44,737 nucleotides of DNA from an uncultured Fidelibacterota bacterium (GTDB lineage: Bacteria; Fidelibacterota; Marinisomatia; Marinisomatales; TCS55). The stretch's first letter is position 1. Every line of letters starts with the position of its first letter. This document shows positions 1 through 8,987 of this stretch, in pieces. The notes beneath the pieces are model-generated. The model saw nothing but the letters and a program-made list of their open reading frames with translations, made no database searches and was not told where the DNA came from. A program made the position numbers and the translations under genes. Where the stretch lies: contig CAJXWT010000008.1 of the NCBI GenBank assembly GCA_913062595.1, forward strand, positions 1 to 44,737, read 5' to 3'.

Positions 1-3000
1 AGTTGCTTACGCAATTTGTCTAGCTTGGAGTTGATATTTGTGATTGTTGTTTCCTTGGATTGCTGTTCTTTCTCCAGTGCACCGATCTCGCCATCAAGGG
101 CGATCAGTTCGCCTACGTATTCTTTCAGCGCTGCTATTTTGGGAGTTATTTCATTGATCTTTTCAATGGCTCCATTAATGTTCGCATACGTTTTTCTTTC
201 ATCCTGCTCTTGCCGGCTGAGCTCATTGAAACGCTCCGCAAGGGCCGCATTTTCCGGCATACTGGAAGGCAGCTTTCTGCGAAAATCCGGCAATCGTGAA
301 TTGGCAGAAGCGATAACTTTGTTGACCGTTTCAAGTTCAAAATTATAGATTTTCTCCAGCTTTTCAACTTCCTGCTGGCGTTCCCCAATAGAAAGGATCA
401 AAGCATCAATAGTAACTGTAGCTATCTCTTGATCTGCTTCTAATATATCAATTTCATTCACCAGATGATCCTGGCTCTTGGTTAGGCCGGACAGTTTTTT
501 ATTGTTATATCTGATATTTTTCTTATCCGCATTAATAGTTGCTTCCTGTTTATTTTTTACCGCAACAATCTTATCTCGGGTTGCGGTGAGTTTGCCCTTT
601 TCGTTCTTGAATGATTGGTTCTGGTATTTTATAGACAGTTCAGAAGCTGCATTTTCCGCTTCCAGTTCCTCTTCCTTACTTTGGGCATGTTCATATGACT
701 CGATTATTTTGGAAATCTTTACATCCAGCTTATCCATTTTCTTTCGTATAAACCGCAGTGTGGCTTCATGCTCTAACTTTTCTTTTTCAAAATCATTTAC
801 CACCATACGCATGTCCGCCTCGTTTTTATCCATGGCATCGATATTTTCAGAAAAATCGGTTGAGCAATTCTCAAAATGGGTCTCAGCCTCGTTCAATTCG
901 CTGTTTATAACCTCAATGCGTTCATTAATGACTGCTAGGCGCTTACTTAGATCTTGAATAGTGCCCGCATCCACCTTCATATCAATTATGGTTTTCTTTT
1001 TCTGCTTACGTAGCTCAAATTCCTTTTGATCGATCTGTCGTTGTTGTTTTTTGAAGACCACCTGCCTTGTCCGCGGTTTCATTTCGTATTCATCCCGCTG
1101 GCCGTAATTAAAATTGAGATCGCCAGATGTTTCGTCTTGCTCTTCAATATGCTGATCGATATCTTTTTCGAAATCCTTGATTCGGGCTACACAGAGATCA
1201 ATACTATCTTTAATCTTGCGCATTTCCTGCTGCAGTAATTTTTTCTCCCGGCCCAGTTCTTTGACCTTCAAGCGTAATTTTTTTTCAATGACAGCCGATT
1301 TCTTTCTTTTAGCGGTGATTGGTGCTTTGAGTTTTTCGAGCTTTTTTTCAATTAAGTCATGCTCAGTGTATATAGGCATAGCCTTGCTTTGCTGCTTCTG
1401 GAGATCCTTTTCACCTTTTTCCAGATCACTCTTGTTTTTGTTTTCTTCGTTATTGAATTCAGTAACCAAGTGATTAATATCCTGTATATTCGTTTCCAAC
1501 GCATTATTGGCCACGGCTACATCCTTAATCGCGTTTTGTTTTTCCCGCATCTGGTTATCGATCTCTTTGGCCATTGCCTCCGGATCTTTGAAAGCGCGGA
1601 TCATCTTATCAAGTTGGACTACGTCTTCCCTTGATTTACTTATGGTGGAATTGATCCTTTCCCGCTCTTGCAGCATGGAATCTCTGTTTTTTAACAGTTT
1701 CTTTTGCTGTTTGGTGACATTCATAGACCGGAACAGATCGGCATACAGGCTGTCAATGTCCTCCACTGTTTTGCCAAGGGTTCGTTCCGTCAGTGTATCA
1801 ATGTGTTTAATGTGGCTGCCCGGGCCGCCAAAATACACTGCATCTATCTCTAACGTTTTATTAGAAATAGTGCTGCGTACATCGGAAAAATACTTCATGG
1901 AGTTGTCCAACTCCTTCCCAAATTTAGCAATTGGTGTGACCAACAGTTGCTGAGCCTCTGGCCAGGGGATACTATCTGTTTCACCCGGTATATTATCATC
2001 AACCTCAATGCCGTATTTTAAAAGGAAATCCTCGGCAACTTCCCGATCTACATCTATTACCTTCCGGCCCACCTTAAACATTTTACAGAGCGGTAGATAG
2101 AAATCTCTAACACCTACCCAAAAATACCTGGATTCCACTAATTGAGAATTTTGGACCAAGGCCAAATTTGTCCTGCGCTCATCCATATATATAATGAGTG
2201 CATTGCCCGAACCAGAACCGCCAGCTCCATAATTAAATATATTGTGCATAATTTTCGGCATTGCTGTGGAGTAGCGGGGTTGTATCCCGGCGCTGACCAG
2301 ATTTGTATAATCATTTTGTATTGTTGGACCTGCTGCTGAATAACATACTACTGCGTTTTTCTCATATTTATCATTTAGAGACCAGTCAATAATGGCTTCA
2401 TCTAATTTCAGGTTATATGATTTCGTTAGATTATAAAACAGGTAGTCCTTGAATTCTTTTTTACTACCCTCTGGTGTAGCAACAAATGTCATTTCATAAT
2501 TATAGCGGGTTGAATAAAAAGCCAGGTATTGACCGCGGGTTTTTTTAGGATCGACATAATTAGCGTACACATGTTTTATTAAATCAGGTAATGTCTTGAT
2601 AGCATGACCATTATACTGGTACGGTAAGTCATAGATCCTCGTTTGCTGTATCTCAAATGTGTTCATTTTTCTAGTGGCTTGCAGAAATGTTACATTGTCA
2701 CCCGTATGAATAAATGTCATGGCCTGATTCAGACCATTTAAATTCATCTGCACTGATTCTAGTAGCCTTGTCGATTGTTTTTTCTCAGTGAAAGTTTTTA
2801 CCGGTGCTGCTGCTTTAGGTTTCTTCGCTTTCTTTTTCTCGGCCTCCAGTCGCCTGTCAATGGCCTTCCGTCGATCGGCCAATACCCTCTTTTCAATGCC
2901 CTTACGCCTCTCCTGTCCGGAACGCTTTTCACCACCAGAAATTTTGCGTTTCTGTTTTACTCGGCGTTCGGCCCCCTTTCTGCGCTCCATTGTTGTACGC

Positions 3001-3590
3001 CTGTCTCCACCCCGTCTTCGATCGGCGATAATTCTTACTACATCAGTTTCAGGCGGGGCAGGCGGGCCCCCTTTATCATCTGTTCCTTGTATTTGCGCAG
3101 TGGGTACTTCTTCCTGAGGGATTTTCCCGGGTGGCCGTCCCTTAGCTCTTAGTAGTGATGCTAAAAGAGGATTGTCTTCGGTACTTGGTTGATCTTCTTC
3201 AATCTCTGGCTCTTCGATTTCTTCTCCTACTGCGGGTTGAATTTCTGGCTCATCCGATTTTTCATCTTCTTCTTTGGTTACAAATTGCGGTGTTTGTTCG
3301 CCCATCAAGGTGGGATCGATCTCGAATTTCTTTGCTGCGTTAATGAATTTATTTTGCGTAATTCCTTTTACTTTTTCTGATTCTGCTATTAATAATATTC
3401 CGCTTGATTGCAGTTTCTTTATATGATAATAAATTTTATCCTTTGGGAAGGATATTTTTTCGGCTATTTCTGCCGGGGTTAGTGGTGTATCATAAAGGAT
3501 ATCAATGATCATTTTCCTTGTCGGGTCAGAAATGACCTTCAACAACTTGATGTTGTCGATTGTAATGATATCTTTTGGTTCCGAGGCCAT
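1..3590 (-). CDS. Large HTH / actin-like / coiled-coil protein, C-terminus outside window
   Basis: Reading the minus strand from the ATG at 3590 gives 1196 codons without a stop, running off the left edge. Residues ~1-75 form an ArsR-like winged helix (LTPAEIAEKISFPKDKIYYH is the recognition part). Next comes an acidic, proline-rich linker (~95-175) and a basic stretch (~190-255) rich in DRR/ERR/EKR repeats. Residues ~275-610 look like a PilM/FtsA-type actin-fold domain: a strand ALIIYMDERRTNLALV, and late in the domain VYFGGPGSHIKHIDTLTERT followed by LGKTVEDID. From ~625 to the edge is almost continuous charged coiled coil of SMC or tropomyosin character. I do not recognise a named family for the whole. 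There is no signal peptide or membrane segment, so it is probably cytoplasmic. The upstream ribosome site is weak. The actin-like assignment is inferred from a few motifs; the HTH and coiled coil are clear. Confidence 0.85.
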   Translation of the reverse strand, partial: MASEPKDIITIDNIKLLKVISDPTRKMIIDILYDTPLTPAEIAEKISFPKDKIYYHIKKLQSSGILLIAESEKVKGITQNKFINAAKKFEIDPTLMGEQTPQFVTKEEDEKSDEPEIQPAVGEEIEEPEIEEDQPSTEDNPLLASLLRAKGRPPGKIPQEEVPTAQIQGTDDKGGPPAPPETDVVRIIADRRRGGDRRTTMERRKGAERRVKQKRKISGGEKRSGQERRKGIEKRVLADRRKAIDRRLEAEKKKAKKPKAAAPVKTFTEKKQSTRLLESVQMNLNGLNQAMTFIHTGDNVTFLQATRKMNTFEIQQTRIYDLPYQYNGHAIKTLPDLIKHVYANYVDPKKTRGQYLAFYSTRYNYEMTFVATPEGSKKEFKDYLFYNLTKSYNLKLDEAIIDWSLNDKYEKNAVVCYSAAGPTIQNDYTNLVSAGIQPRYSTAMPKIMHNIFNYGAGGSGSGNALIIYMDERRTNLALVQNSQLVESRYFWVGVRDFYLPLCKMFKVGRKVIDVDREVAEDFLLKYGIEVDDNIPGETDSIPWPEAQQLLVTPIAKFGKELDNSMKYFSDVRSTISNKTLEIDAVYFGGPGSHIKHIDTLTERTLGKTVEDIDSLYADLFRSMNVTKQQKKLLKNRDSMLQERERINSTISKSREDVVQLDKMIRAFKDPEAMAKEIDNQMREKQNAIKDVAVANNALETNIQDINHLVTEFNNEENKNKSDLEKGEKDLQKQQSKAMPIYTEHDLIEKKLEKLKAPITAKRKKSAVIEKKLRLKVKELGREKKLLQQEMRKIKDSIDLCVARIKDFEKDIDQHIEEQDETSGDLNFNYGQRDEYEMKPRTRQVVFKKQQRQIDQKEFELRKQKKKTIIDMKVDAGTIQDLSKRLAVINERIEVINSELNEAETHFENCSTDFSENIDAMDKNEADMRMVVNDFEKEKLEHEATLRFIRKKMDKLDVKISKIIESYEHAQSKEEELEAENAASELSIKYQNQSFKNEKGKLTATRDKIVAVKNKQEATINADKKNIRYNNKKLSGLTKSQDHLVNEIDILEADQEIATVTIDALILSIGERQQEVEKLEKIYNFELETVNKVIASANSRLPDFRRKLPSSMPENAALAERFNELSRQEQDERKTYANINGAIEKINEITPKIAALKEYVGELIALDGEIGALEKEQQSKETTITNINSKLDKLRKQ

Positions 3591-3610
3591 TTGTATCTTT
3601 TACACTACAA

Positions 3611-3646
3611 TTTAGAATGGATTTCTAAAACATACACCTTGGTGTA
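3611..3646. promoter_or_regulatory. Paired inverted repeats upstream of the HTH/coiled-coil gene
   Basis: Two dyads lie side by side 20-56 bases upstream of the start at 3590. The first is TTTAGAA-tggat-TTCTAAA (3611-3629, perfect 7-base arms). The second is TACACC-tt-GGTGTA (3633-3646, perfect 6-base arms). Short dyads of this spacing fit operators for a dimeric winged-helix regulator. The adjacent gene encodes an ArsR-like HTH, so autoregulation is an inference. A role as RNA hairpins in the 5' leader is also possible. Confidence 0.5.
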
Positions 3647-3782
3647 ATTCAACCATTTATCTAAGTATCATTAATTATTAATGTGGTCTCCGCAGTCAAT
3701 TATTACTTAATGAAAAGCAATTAAGGCAAATTTATGTGTTATATCTACAAATTATCAAGCATTCATTTAAATATTTTTAACA

Positions 3783-4003
3783 TTGTAATTATTTTAACTT
3801 AAATACTTAATTCTATAAAATAGGTGTTAATCGTTTGTAATATTTGTAATGATTGTAATTATTATGATAAATTATTTAGAATCAAATAATTGTGATTTCC
3901 TTGTCGATATATTAGTATTTTTCTTAAACGCATGTATATTTATTTTGTAATGTTATAATATTTACAGATCAGAATCATATTATTATATTTATACGATTGT
4001 AAT
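3783..4003 (+). repeat. Six direct copies of TTGTAAT
   Basis: Exact TTGTAAT occurs at 3783-3789, 3835-3841, 3844-3850, 3853-3859, 3945-3951 and 3997-4003, all in the same orientation. The middle three are spaced exactly 9 bases apart. Even in AT-rich DNA this is more than I would expect by chance in 221 bases. The function is unknown. A multi-site protein-binding region upstream of the minus-strand gene is one option, and plain low-complexity drift is another. Confidence 0.5.
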
Positions 4004-4070
4004 ATAAAATTTCGCATGTTAATTAGGAAAACGAATTATTATTTTCTATATAAAATATAAATAAACACAT

Positions 4071-4424
4071 CTAAAGTAATTCTAACACTTTTTCCGGTGG
4101 TCTGCCTATTATTCCCTTTTCACCTCTGATGACTATAGGTCTTTCTAGCAATTTAGGGAATTTCACCATTGCATTAATTAAATCATCATCGTCCCAATCC
4201 ATATCGTTATCGTTAATATTTAGATCTTTGTACAATTTTTCACTAGTCCTAATTATATTAATTGGGTCTTTACTTAAAAATTTACAAATAGTATATATAT
4301 CGTTGGCACTAGGTGGGTTTTTAAGGTATTCTATAATATTTGGTTCATGGCCATTGTCACGCAACAGCTGTAGGGTTTTCCTACTTTTTCCTCATCTGGG
4401 GTTGTGATACATGGTGATACACAT
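4071..4424 (-). CDS. ArsC-family reductase with in-frame UGA at the catalytic Cys (probable selenoprotein)
   Basis: The frame starts at ATG 4424 and encodes 117 residues if TGA at 4394-4392 is read through. The N-terminus is MCITMYHNPR-U-GKSRKTL. The TGA is codon 11, exactly where ArsC enzymes have their nucleophilic Cys (NPxCGxSR). The rest of the fold is intact: GHEPNIIEYLKNPPS, then Arg59, Arg95 (ERPIVI) and Arg108 (GRPPEKVL), matching the three conserved arginines of plasmid R773 ArsC (60, 94, 107). The strong ribosome site is before the TGA, and the frame is open on both sides of it. Family members are thioredoxin-fold arsenate reductases or related thiol-disulfide proteins, so the substrate is not certain. 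It follows the deiodinase-like gene by 17 bases and is probably co-transcribed. Alternatives are a point mutation creating a pseudogene, or a sequencing error. No selenocysteine machinery lies in the window. Confidence 0.8.
4350..4384 (-). other. Candidate bacterial SECIS hairpins just after the UGA
   Basis: Two stem-loops can be drawn by eye in the mRNA after the UGA. The nearer is GUAGG-AAAAC-CCUAC (4384-4370), starting 8 bases after the UGA. The farther is GCUGUUG-CGUGA-CAAUGGC (4368-4350), with a 7-base stem including two wobbles. Its 5-base loop starts 31 bases after the UGA and has G as its second base. The latter fits the usual bacterial SECIS description (upper stem, small loop with an early G, loop roughly 16-37 bases after UGA). 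Neither has been energy-folded here. Confidence 0.45.
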
Positions 4425-4432
4425 ATTATACA

Positions 4433-4438
4433 CCTCCT
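4433..4438 (-). promoter_or_regulatory. Strong Shine-Dalgarno for the ArsC-like gene
   Basis: AGGAGG on the minus strand lies 8 bases before the ATG at 4424. It is the best ribosome site I noticed in the window. It fixes the start upstream of the in-frame TGA, so translation is set up to run into that codon rather than to begin after it. Confidence 0.75.
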
Positions 4439-4441
4439 AAT

Positions 4442-5095
4442 TTATATTATATCAGCAAACTCATTAAATTCTTTTTTTTTTAAATCTGGTACTTCAGCAT
4501 CATCCGCAGGATAACCCACAGGAATTAGAAGATATGCCCTTTCATTATCAGGGCGTTTACATATTTTTTCTAGAAACCCCATAGGACTTGGTGTGTGGGT
4601 TAATGCTACAAGTCCCGCTCTATGAATTGCAGTTAATAAAATTCCACATGCAATGCCTACCGATTCATTTACATAATAATTATTATATTTTATTCCATCC
4701 TTCAAATCGTAAATTTGTTTAAAAACTACTATAAGGTAGGGAGCTACTTCTAAGAATTCCTTATGCCAATCCGTACCAAACTTATTTAAATCTTTCAACC
4801 ATCTTGCGGTTGCTTTTTGTGTATAAAATGCTTTTTCTTCATTTTCAGCGCCTACCCTGATTTCATGCTTAACTGCTGGGTCTTTAACAATGGTAAAATA
4901 CCATGGCTCTTTATTTGCTCCGGAAGGAGCCAAGGAGGCTGCAGAAACTATGTTTTTTATCACTTCAACGGGAATGTCCCGTTCTGAAAATTCCCGTACC
5001 GATCTTCTCGAACGCAAGAATGATATGAAATCAGAGGAAGCCCGGGCCATATCTTTTTCGGAAATGTCCTTAAAAAGTAGTTTTTTAAAGCTCAT
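4442..5095 (-). CDS. Iodotyrosine deiodinase-like flavin nitroreductase
   Basis: The product is 217 residues, an FMN-dependent nitroreductase-fold protein. It begins its domain with RSRRSVREFSERDIP and carries LAPSGANKEPWYFTIVKDP, a close match to vertebrate IYD (TAPSGAHTEPWTFVVVKDP). The IYD substrate-lid residues Glu157, Tyr161 and Lys182 of the human enzyme are matched by Glu87, Tyr91 and Lys112 with identical spacing. C-terminal motifs (SVGIACGILLTAIHRAGLV; IPVGYPADDAEVPDLKKK) also match IYD. Family members reductively dehalogenate halotyrosines. The physiological substrate in bacteria is unsettled, so reductive dehalogenation is inferred from the triad. There is no signal peptide or membrane anchor. 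The gene leads the two-gene unit with the UGA-containing ArsC-like protein. It is divergent from purA, with a 20-base dyad between them. Confidence 0.88.
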   Translation of the reverse strand: MSFKKLLFKDISEKDMARASSDFISFLRSRRSVREFSERDIPVEVIKNIVSAASLAPSGANKEPWYFTIVKDPAVKHEIRVGAENEEKAFYTQKATARWLKDLNKFGTDWHKEFLEVAPYLIVVFKQIYDLKDGIKYNNYYVNESVGIACGILLTAIHRAGLVALTHTPSPMGFLEKICKRPDNERAYLLIPVGYPADDAEVPDLKKKEFNEFADII

Positions 5096-5149
5096 ATGTG
5101 TAATTGATTTACTATATAATTTAAAGAATAATAATGAATAAAACAGTAG

Positions 5150-5169
5150 GTCTGTAAAATATTACAGAC
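5150..5169. promoter_or_regulatory. 20-base perfect dyad between deiodinase-like gene and purA
   Basis: GTCTGTAA-aata-TTACAGAC has perfect 8-base arms. It lies 55-74 bases upstream of the deiodinase-like start (5095) and 170 bases upstream of purA (5339). The near-symmetric, AT-centred layout looks like an operator rather than a terminator (no T-run, low stem GC). Position favours control of the minus-strand unit. The binding protein is unknown. Confidence 0.5.
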
Positions 5170-5244
5170 AATCGTATCACGACAATCATAATAACAATAT
5201 ATTAAAATAAAATGTTAGGTAATAATTTATCCGGATGTGTCATT

Positions 5245-5279
5245 GCTACTATTGAAAAATAGGACTAAACTTTAGTAGC
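5245..5279 (+). repeat. Inverted repeat in the purA leader
   Basis: GCTACTA (5245-5251) pairs with TAGTAGC (5273-5279). A second short dyad, ACTAAA-c-TTTAGT (5264-5276), overlaps the 3' arm, so two alternative foldings compete. It sits 60-94 bases upstream of purA, where a leader RNA structure or operator controlling the purine operon would be expected. I see no purine-riboswitch core. Evidence for function is positional only. Confidence 0.35.
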
Positions 5280-5308
5280 CTTTAACAACAATAAAATATA
5301 TTGTATAG

Positions 5309-6631
<1,323 letters not shown>

Positions 6632-6634
6632 AAA

Positions 6635-8974
6635 TTGGCCTTCACCAAAGAAACGCTTGATTTTAACGGCAAAACCGAAGCCGAAATAATCAATATATTA
6701 GATGAGTATAATATTCCTCTTACTCCTGAAGAAATAATCAAAATACAAAATGATTTCCTTGCCCGGGCACCTTCTATTGCCGAATGTGTGCTCTTTTCAA
6801 TCGAAGGATCAGAGCATTGTTCATATAAAAGTAGTCGTTCCCACCTGCAGCAGTTTGTTACTACTGGCCCCGATGTGATCCTGGGCGCCAAAGAGGATGC
6901 AGGGGTGGTAGCCGTCACAACAGATAATGCCGGAAAACGCTGGTGTATTGTAATGAGCCATGAGTCTCATAATCATCCATCGCAGATCGTACCCTACGAA
7001 GGCGCCGCTACCGGGGTTGGTGGTAATGTGCGGGATGTTTGCTGTATGGGTGCTGAGGTAATTGCGACAACAGATAGTTTCCGGTTCGGAGATATCCAAT
7101 CTAATAAAACTAAGTGGATCCATGATGGTGTTGTAGATGGCATTGGTGGGTATGGCAACCCTCTGGGTATACCGAATATTGGCGGAGATATATATTATCA
7201 CAGCGACTATAACGATAATTGTTTAGTAACTCTAGTCACGCTCGGTGTAGTGCGCGCTGACGAAATTTTTCATTCATATGCTCCAGAAAACGCCGAGGGG
7301 TATGATTTGGTTCTTGTAGGCAAGCCAACCGATAACAGTGGTTTTGGGGGCGCCAGTTTTGCATCCCTGGAATTAGAGGAGGGGAAAAAAGAGCAGAATA
7401 AAGGCGCTGTTCAGGAACCAAATGCGTTTCTGGAACGCCATATATTAAAATCAACATACGCGCTCTTTGATAAGATTAAAGAAAAAGGTTTACTGGACAA
7501 GGTTGGTTTCAAAGACTTGGGTGCCGGAGGTGTGGCCTGCGCCAGCGTTGAACTGGCTGATACAGCTGGTTACGGAGCGGAGATATGGCTGGATAATGTG
7601 CATATTAGTATGCAGGATCTTCATCCATCTGTCATATTATGTTCCGAAACGCAAGAACGCTTCATGTGGGTTTGTCACCCGGATATTACTGATCTGATTA
7701 TCGACCACTACAATAGAACCTTCGATATGCCGGGTGTATCAGAATTGGCTCGTGCTTCTATTATTGGAAAAATTCGCAATGATAATCAATATATAGTCCA
7801 CGTCAATGGCACCGAGATTGTAAACGCGCCTGCGCCAATGGTTACCAAGGGATTTAAATACGATCGCCCGTTTCAGTCTCCGGATTCGGATTGCACCGAA
7901 CCAGAACTGCCGGAGCCAGAGGATTATAACATTGTGCTGCTAGATTTAATGGCCCATGAAAATATTAGTTCCAGGCTGGAGATATATGAAACCTACGATA
8001 AACAGGTGCAAGGCCGGACCATTATTGAACCGGGCATGGCAGATGCGGGAGTGCTGGCGCCGTTCAATGATGAAAAATATCCTGAGGAAATCCGCCACAT
8101 CGGCATTGCCCACGCTACGGATCACAACCCTTTATACGGCAAGATCGACCCCTACTGGTGCGGTGTAAATGCCGTAGTCGAAGCCATGCGTAATGTCGCT
8201 GCGACAGGAGCCACGCCCCACGCAATGAGCGATTGTCTCTGCTTTGGTAACCCGGAAAACCCGGAGCAAATGTGGGAATTTGTAGAAGCAACTCGCGGGG
8301 TAGCCGATGCCTGTAAGGGAATCCACCTTAAAAGCAATCGCGATCATCCCGTACCTATTATTGCCGGGAATGTAAGTTTTTATAACGAATCAAAAAGAGG
8401 CGCCATACCTCCCAGTCCAATTGTTAGCTGTTTGGGTAAGGTGGCTGATGTGAATAAGGCAATCACCAGTGGATTCAAGGAAGTGGATTCCGAAATAATG
8501 TTGATTGGTGAAAGAAAAAATGAATTAGGTGGCAGTGCGTATTATGCGCTATTTAATGAATTGGGGAGGAATATCCCTAAACCTGTTTTGGCTGGTGTCG
8601 AGGCAGAAATATGGGGTCTTACCGATGTAATCGATGCCGGTCTTGTGCGCGCTGCCCACGATATTAGTGATGGTGGATTAGCTGTAGCGCTGGCAGAAAT
8701 GTCATTTGAAAACGAGATTGGTTTTGAAATTAAAATAGAACAGGACATGCGCACCGATCAATGGTTGTTCTCTCAGACCGGCGGTTTCCTATTGGAGACA
8801 GATAATATCAATATTCCGGTGATTATTTCTATAATGTTAGGCTATGGAATTCCCGTTACAAAACTGGGCAGAACTACTGCACACCAGGTAATGGTATTTG
8901 GTAACGTAATCCACATGCCGCTGGCCAGGGCAAAAGATTGTTGGACAAATGGATTGCGTGATAAACTAAAATAA
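6635..8974 (+). CDS. purL: FGAM synthase, small-type PurL subunit
   Basis: The product is 779 residues, the medium-length PurL that needs separate PurQ and PurS partners. It uses ATP and ammonia from PurQ to convert FGAR to FGAM. EGSEHCSYKSSRSH (H61) and HNHPSQIVPYEGAATGVGGN form the nucleotide and substrate site. The second half repeats the fold (GGLAVALAEMSFENEIGFEI). A TTG at 6635, 3 bases after the purA stop, is the only reasonable start: there is a stop just upstream and no early in-frame ATG. It is ~40 residues longer than the Bacillus enzyme. No PurS-like N-terminus is present, which fits the PurQ-linked PurS encoded two genes downstream. Confidence 0.96.
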   Translation: MAFTKETLDFNGKTEAEIINILDEYNIPLTPEEIIKIQNDFLARAPSIAECVLFSIEGSEHCSYKSSRSHLQQFVTTGPDVILGAKEDAGVVAVTTDNAGKRWCIVMSHESHNHPSQIVPYEGAATGVGGNVRDVCCMGAEVIATTDSFRFGDIQSNKTKWIHDGVVDGIGGYGNPLGIPNIGGDIYYHSDYNDNCLVTLVTLGVVRADEIFHSYAPENAEGYDLVLVGKPTDNSGFGGASFASLELEEGKKEQNKGAVQEPNAFLERHILKSTYALFDKIKEKGLLDKVGFKDLGAGGVACASVELADTAGYGAEIWLDNVHISMQDLHPSVILCSETQERFMWVCHPDITDLIIDHYNRTFDMPGVSELARASIIGKIRNDNQYIVHVNGTEIVNAPAPMVTKGFKYDRPFQSPDSDCTEPELPEPEDYNIVLLDLMAHENISSRLEIYETYDKQVQGRTIIEPGMADAGVLAPFNDEKYPEEIRHIGIAHATDHNPLYGKIDPYWCGVNAVVEAMRNVAATGATPHAMSDCLCFGNPENPEQMWEFVEATRGVADACKGIHLKSNRDHPVPIIAGNVSFYNESKRGAIPPSPIVSCLGKVADVNKAITSGFKEVDSEIMLIGERKNELGGSAYYALFNELGRNIPKPVLAGVEAEIWGLTDVIDAGLVRAAHDISDGGLAVALAEMSFENEIGFEIKIEQDMRTDQWLFSQTGGFLLETDNINIPVIISIMLGYGIPVTKLGRTTAHQVMVFGNVIHMPLARAKDCWTNGLRDKLK

Positions 8975-8987
8975 AGTGGATTCATAG

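Larger units (their letters stand above)
3591..4070. other. AT-rich intergenic region, no gene seen
   Basis: This 480-base stretch separates the start of the HTH/coiled-coil gene from the end of the ArsC-like gene. It is extremely AT-rich, and neither strand has a plausible coding frame. Apart from the two dyads near 3611-3646 and the TTGTAAT cluster at 3783-4003, I see no RNA gene, no clear intrinsic terminator and no convincing sigma-70 promoter. Confidence 0.7.

Noticed and set aside
478-957. Open frame of 159 codons on the plus strand (also 1507-1953 and 2775-3152)
   Set aside because: These are antisense to the large HTH/coiled-coil gene. Their Ser/Phe/Leu-rich translations are mirror images of the Glu/Lys-rich coiled coil.
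4071-4364. A 97-residue ArsC-like protein starting at TTG 4364
   Set aside because: It would begin after the active-site loop and have no ribosome site, while the upstream ATG has a perfect one in the same frame. The truncated reading is an artefact of the in-frame TGA.
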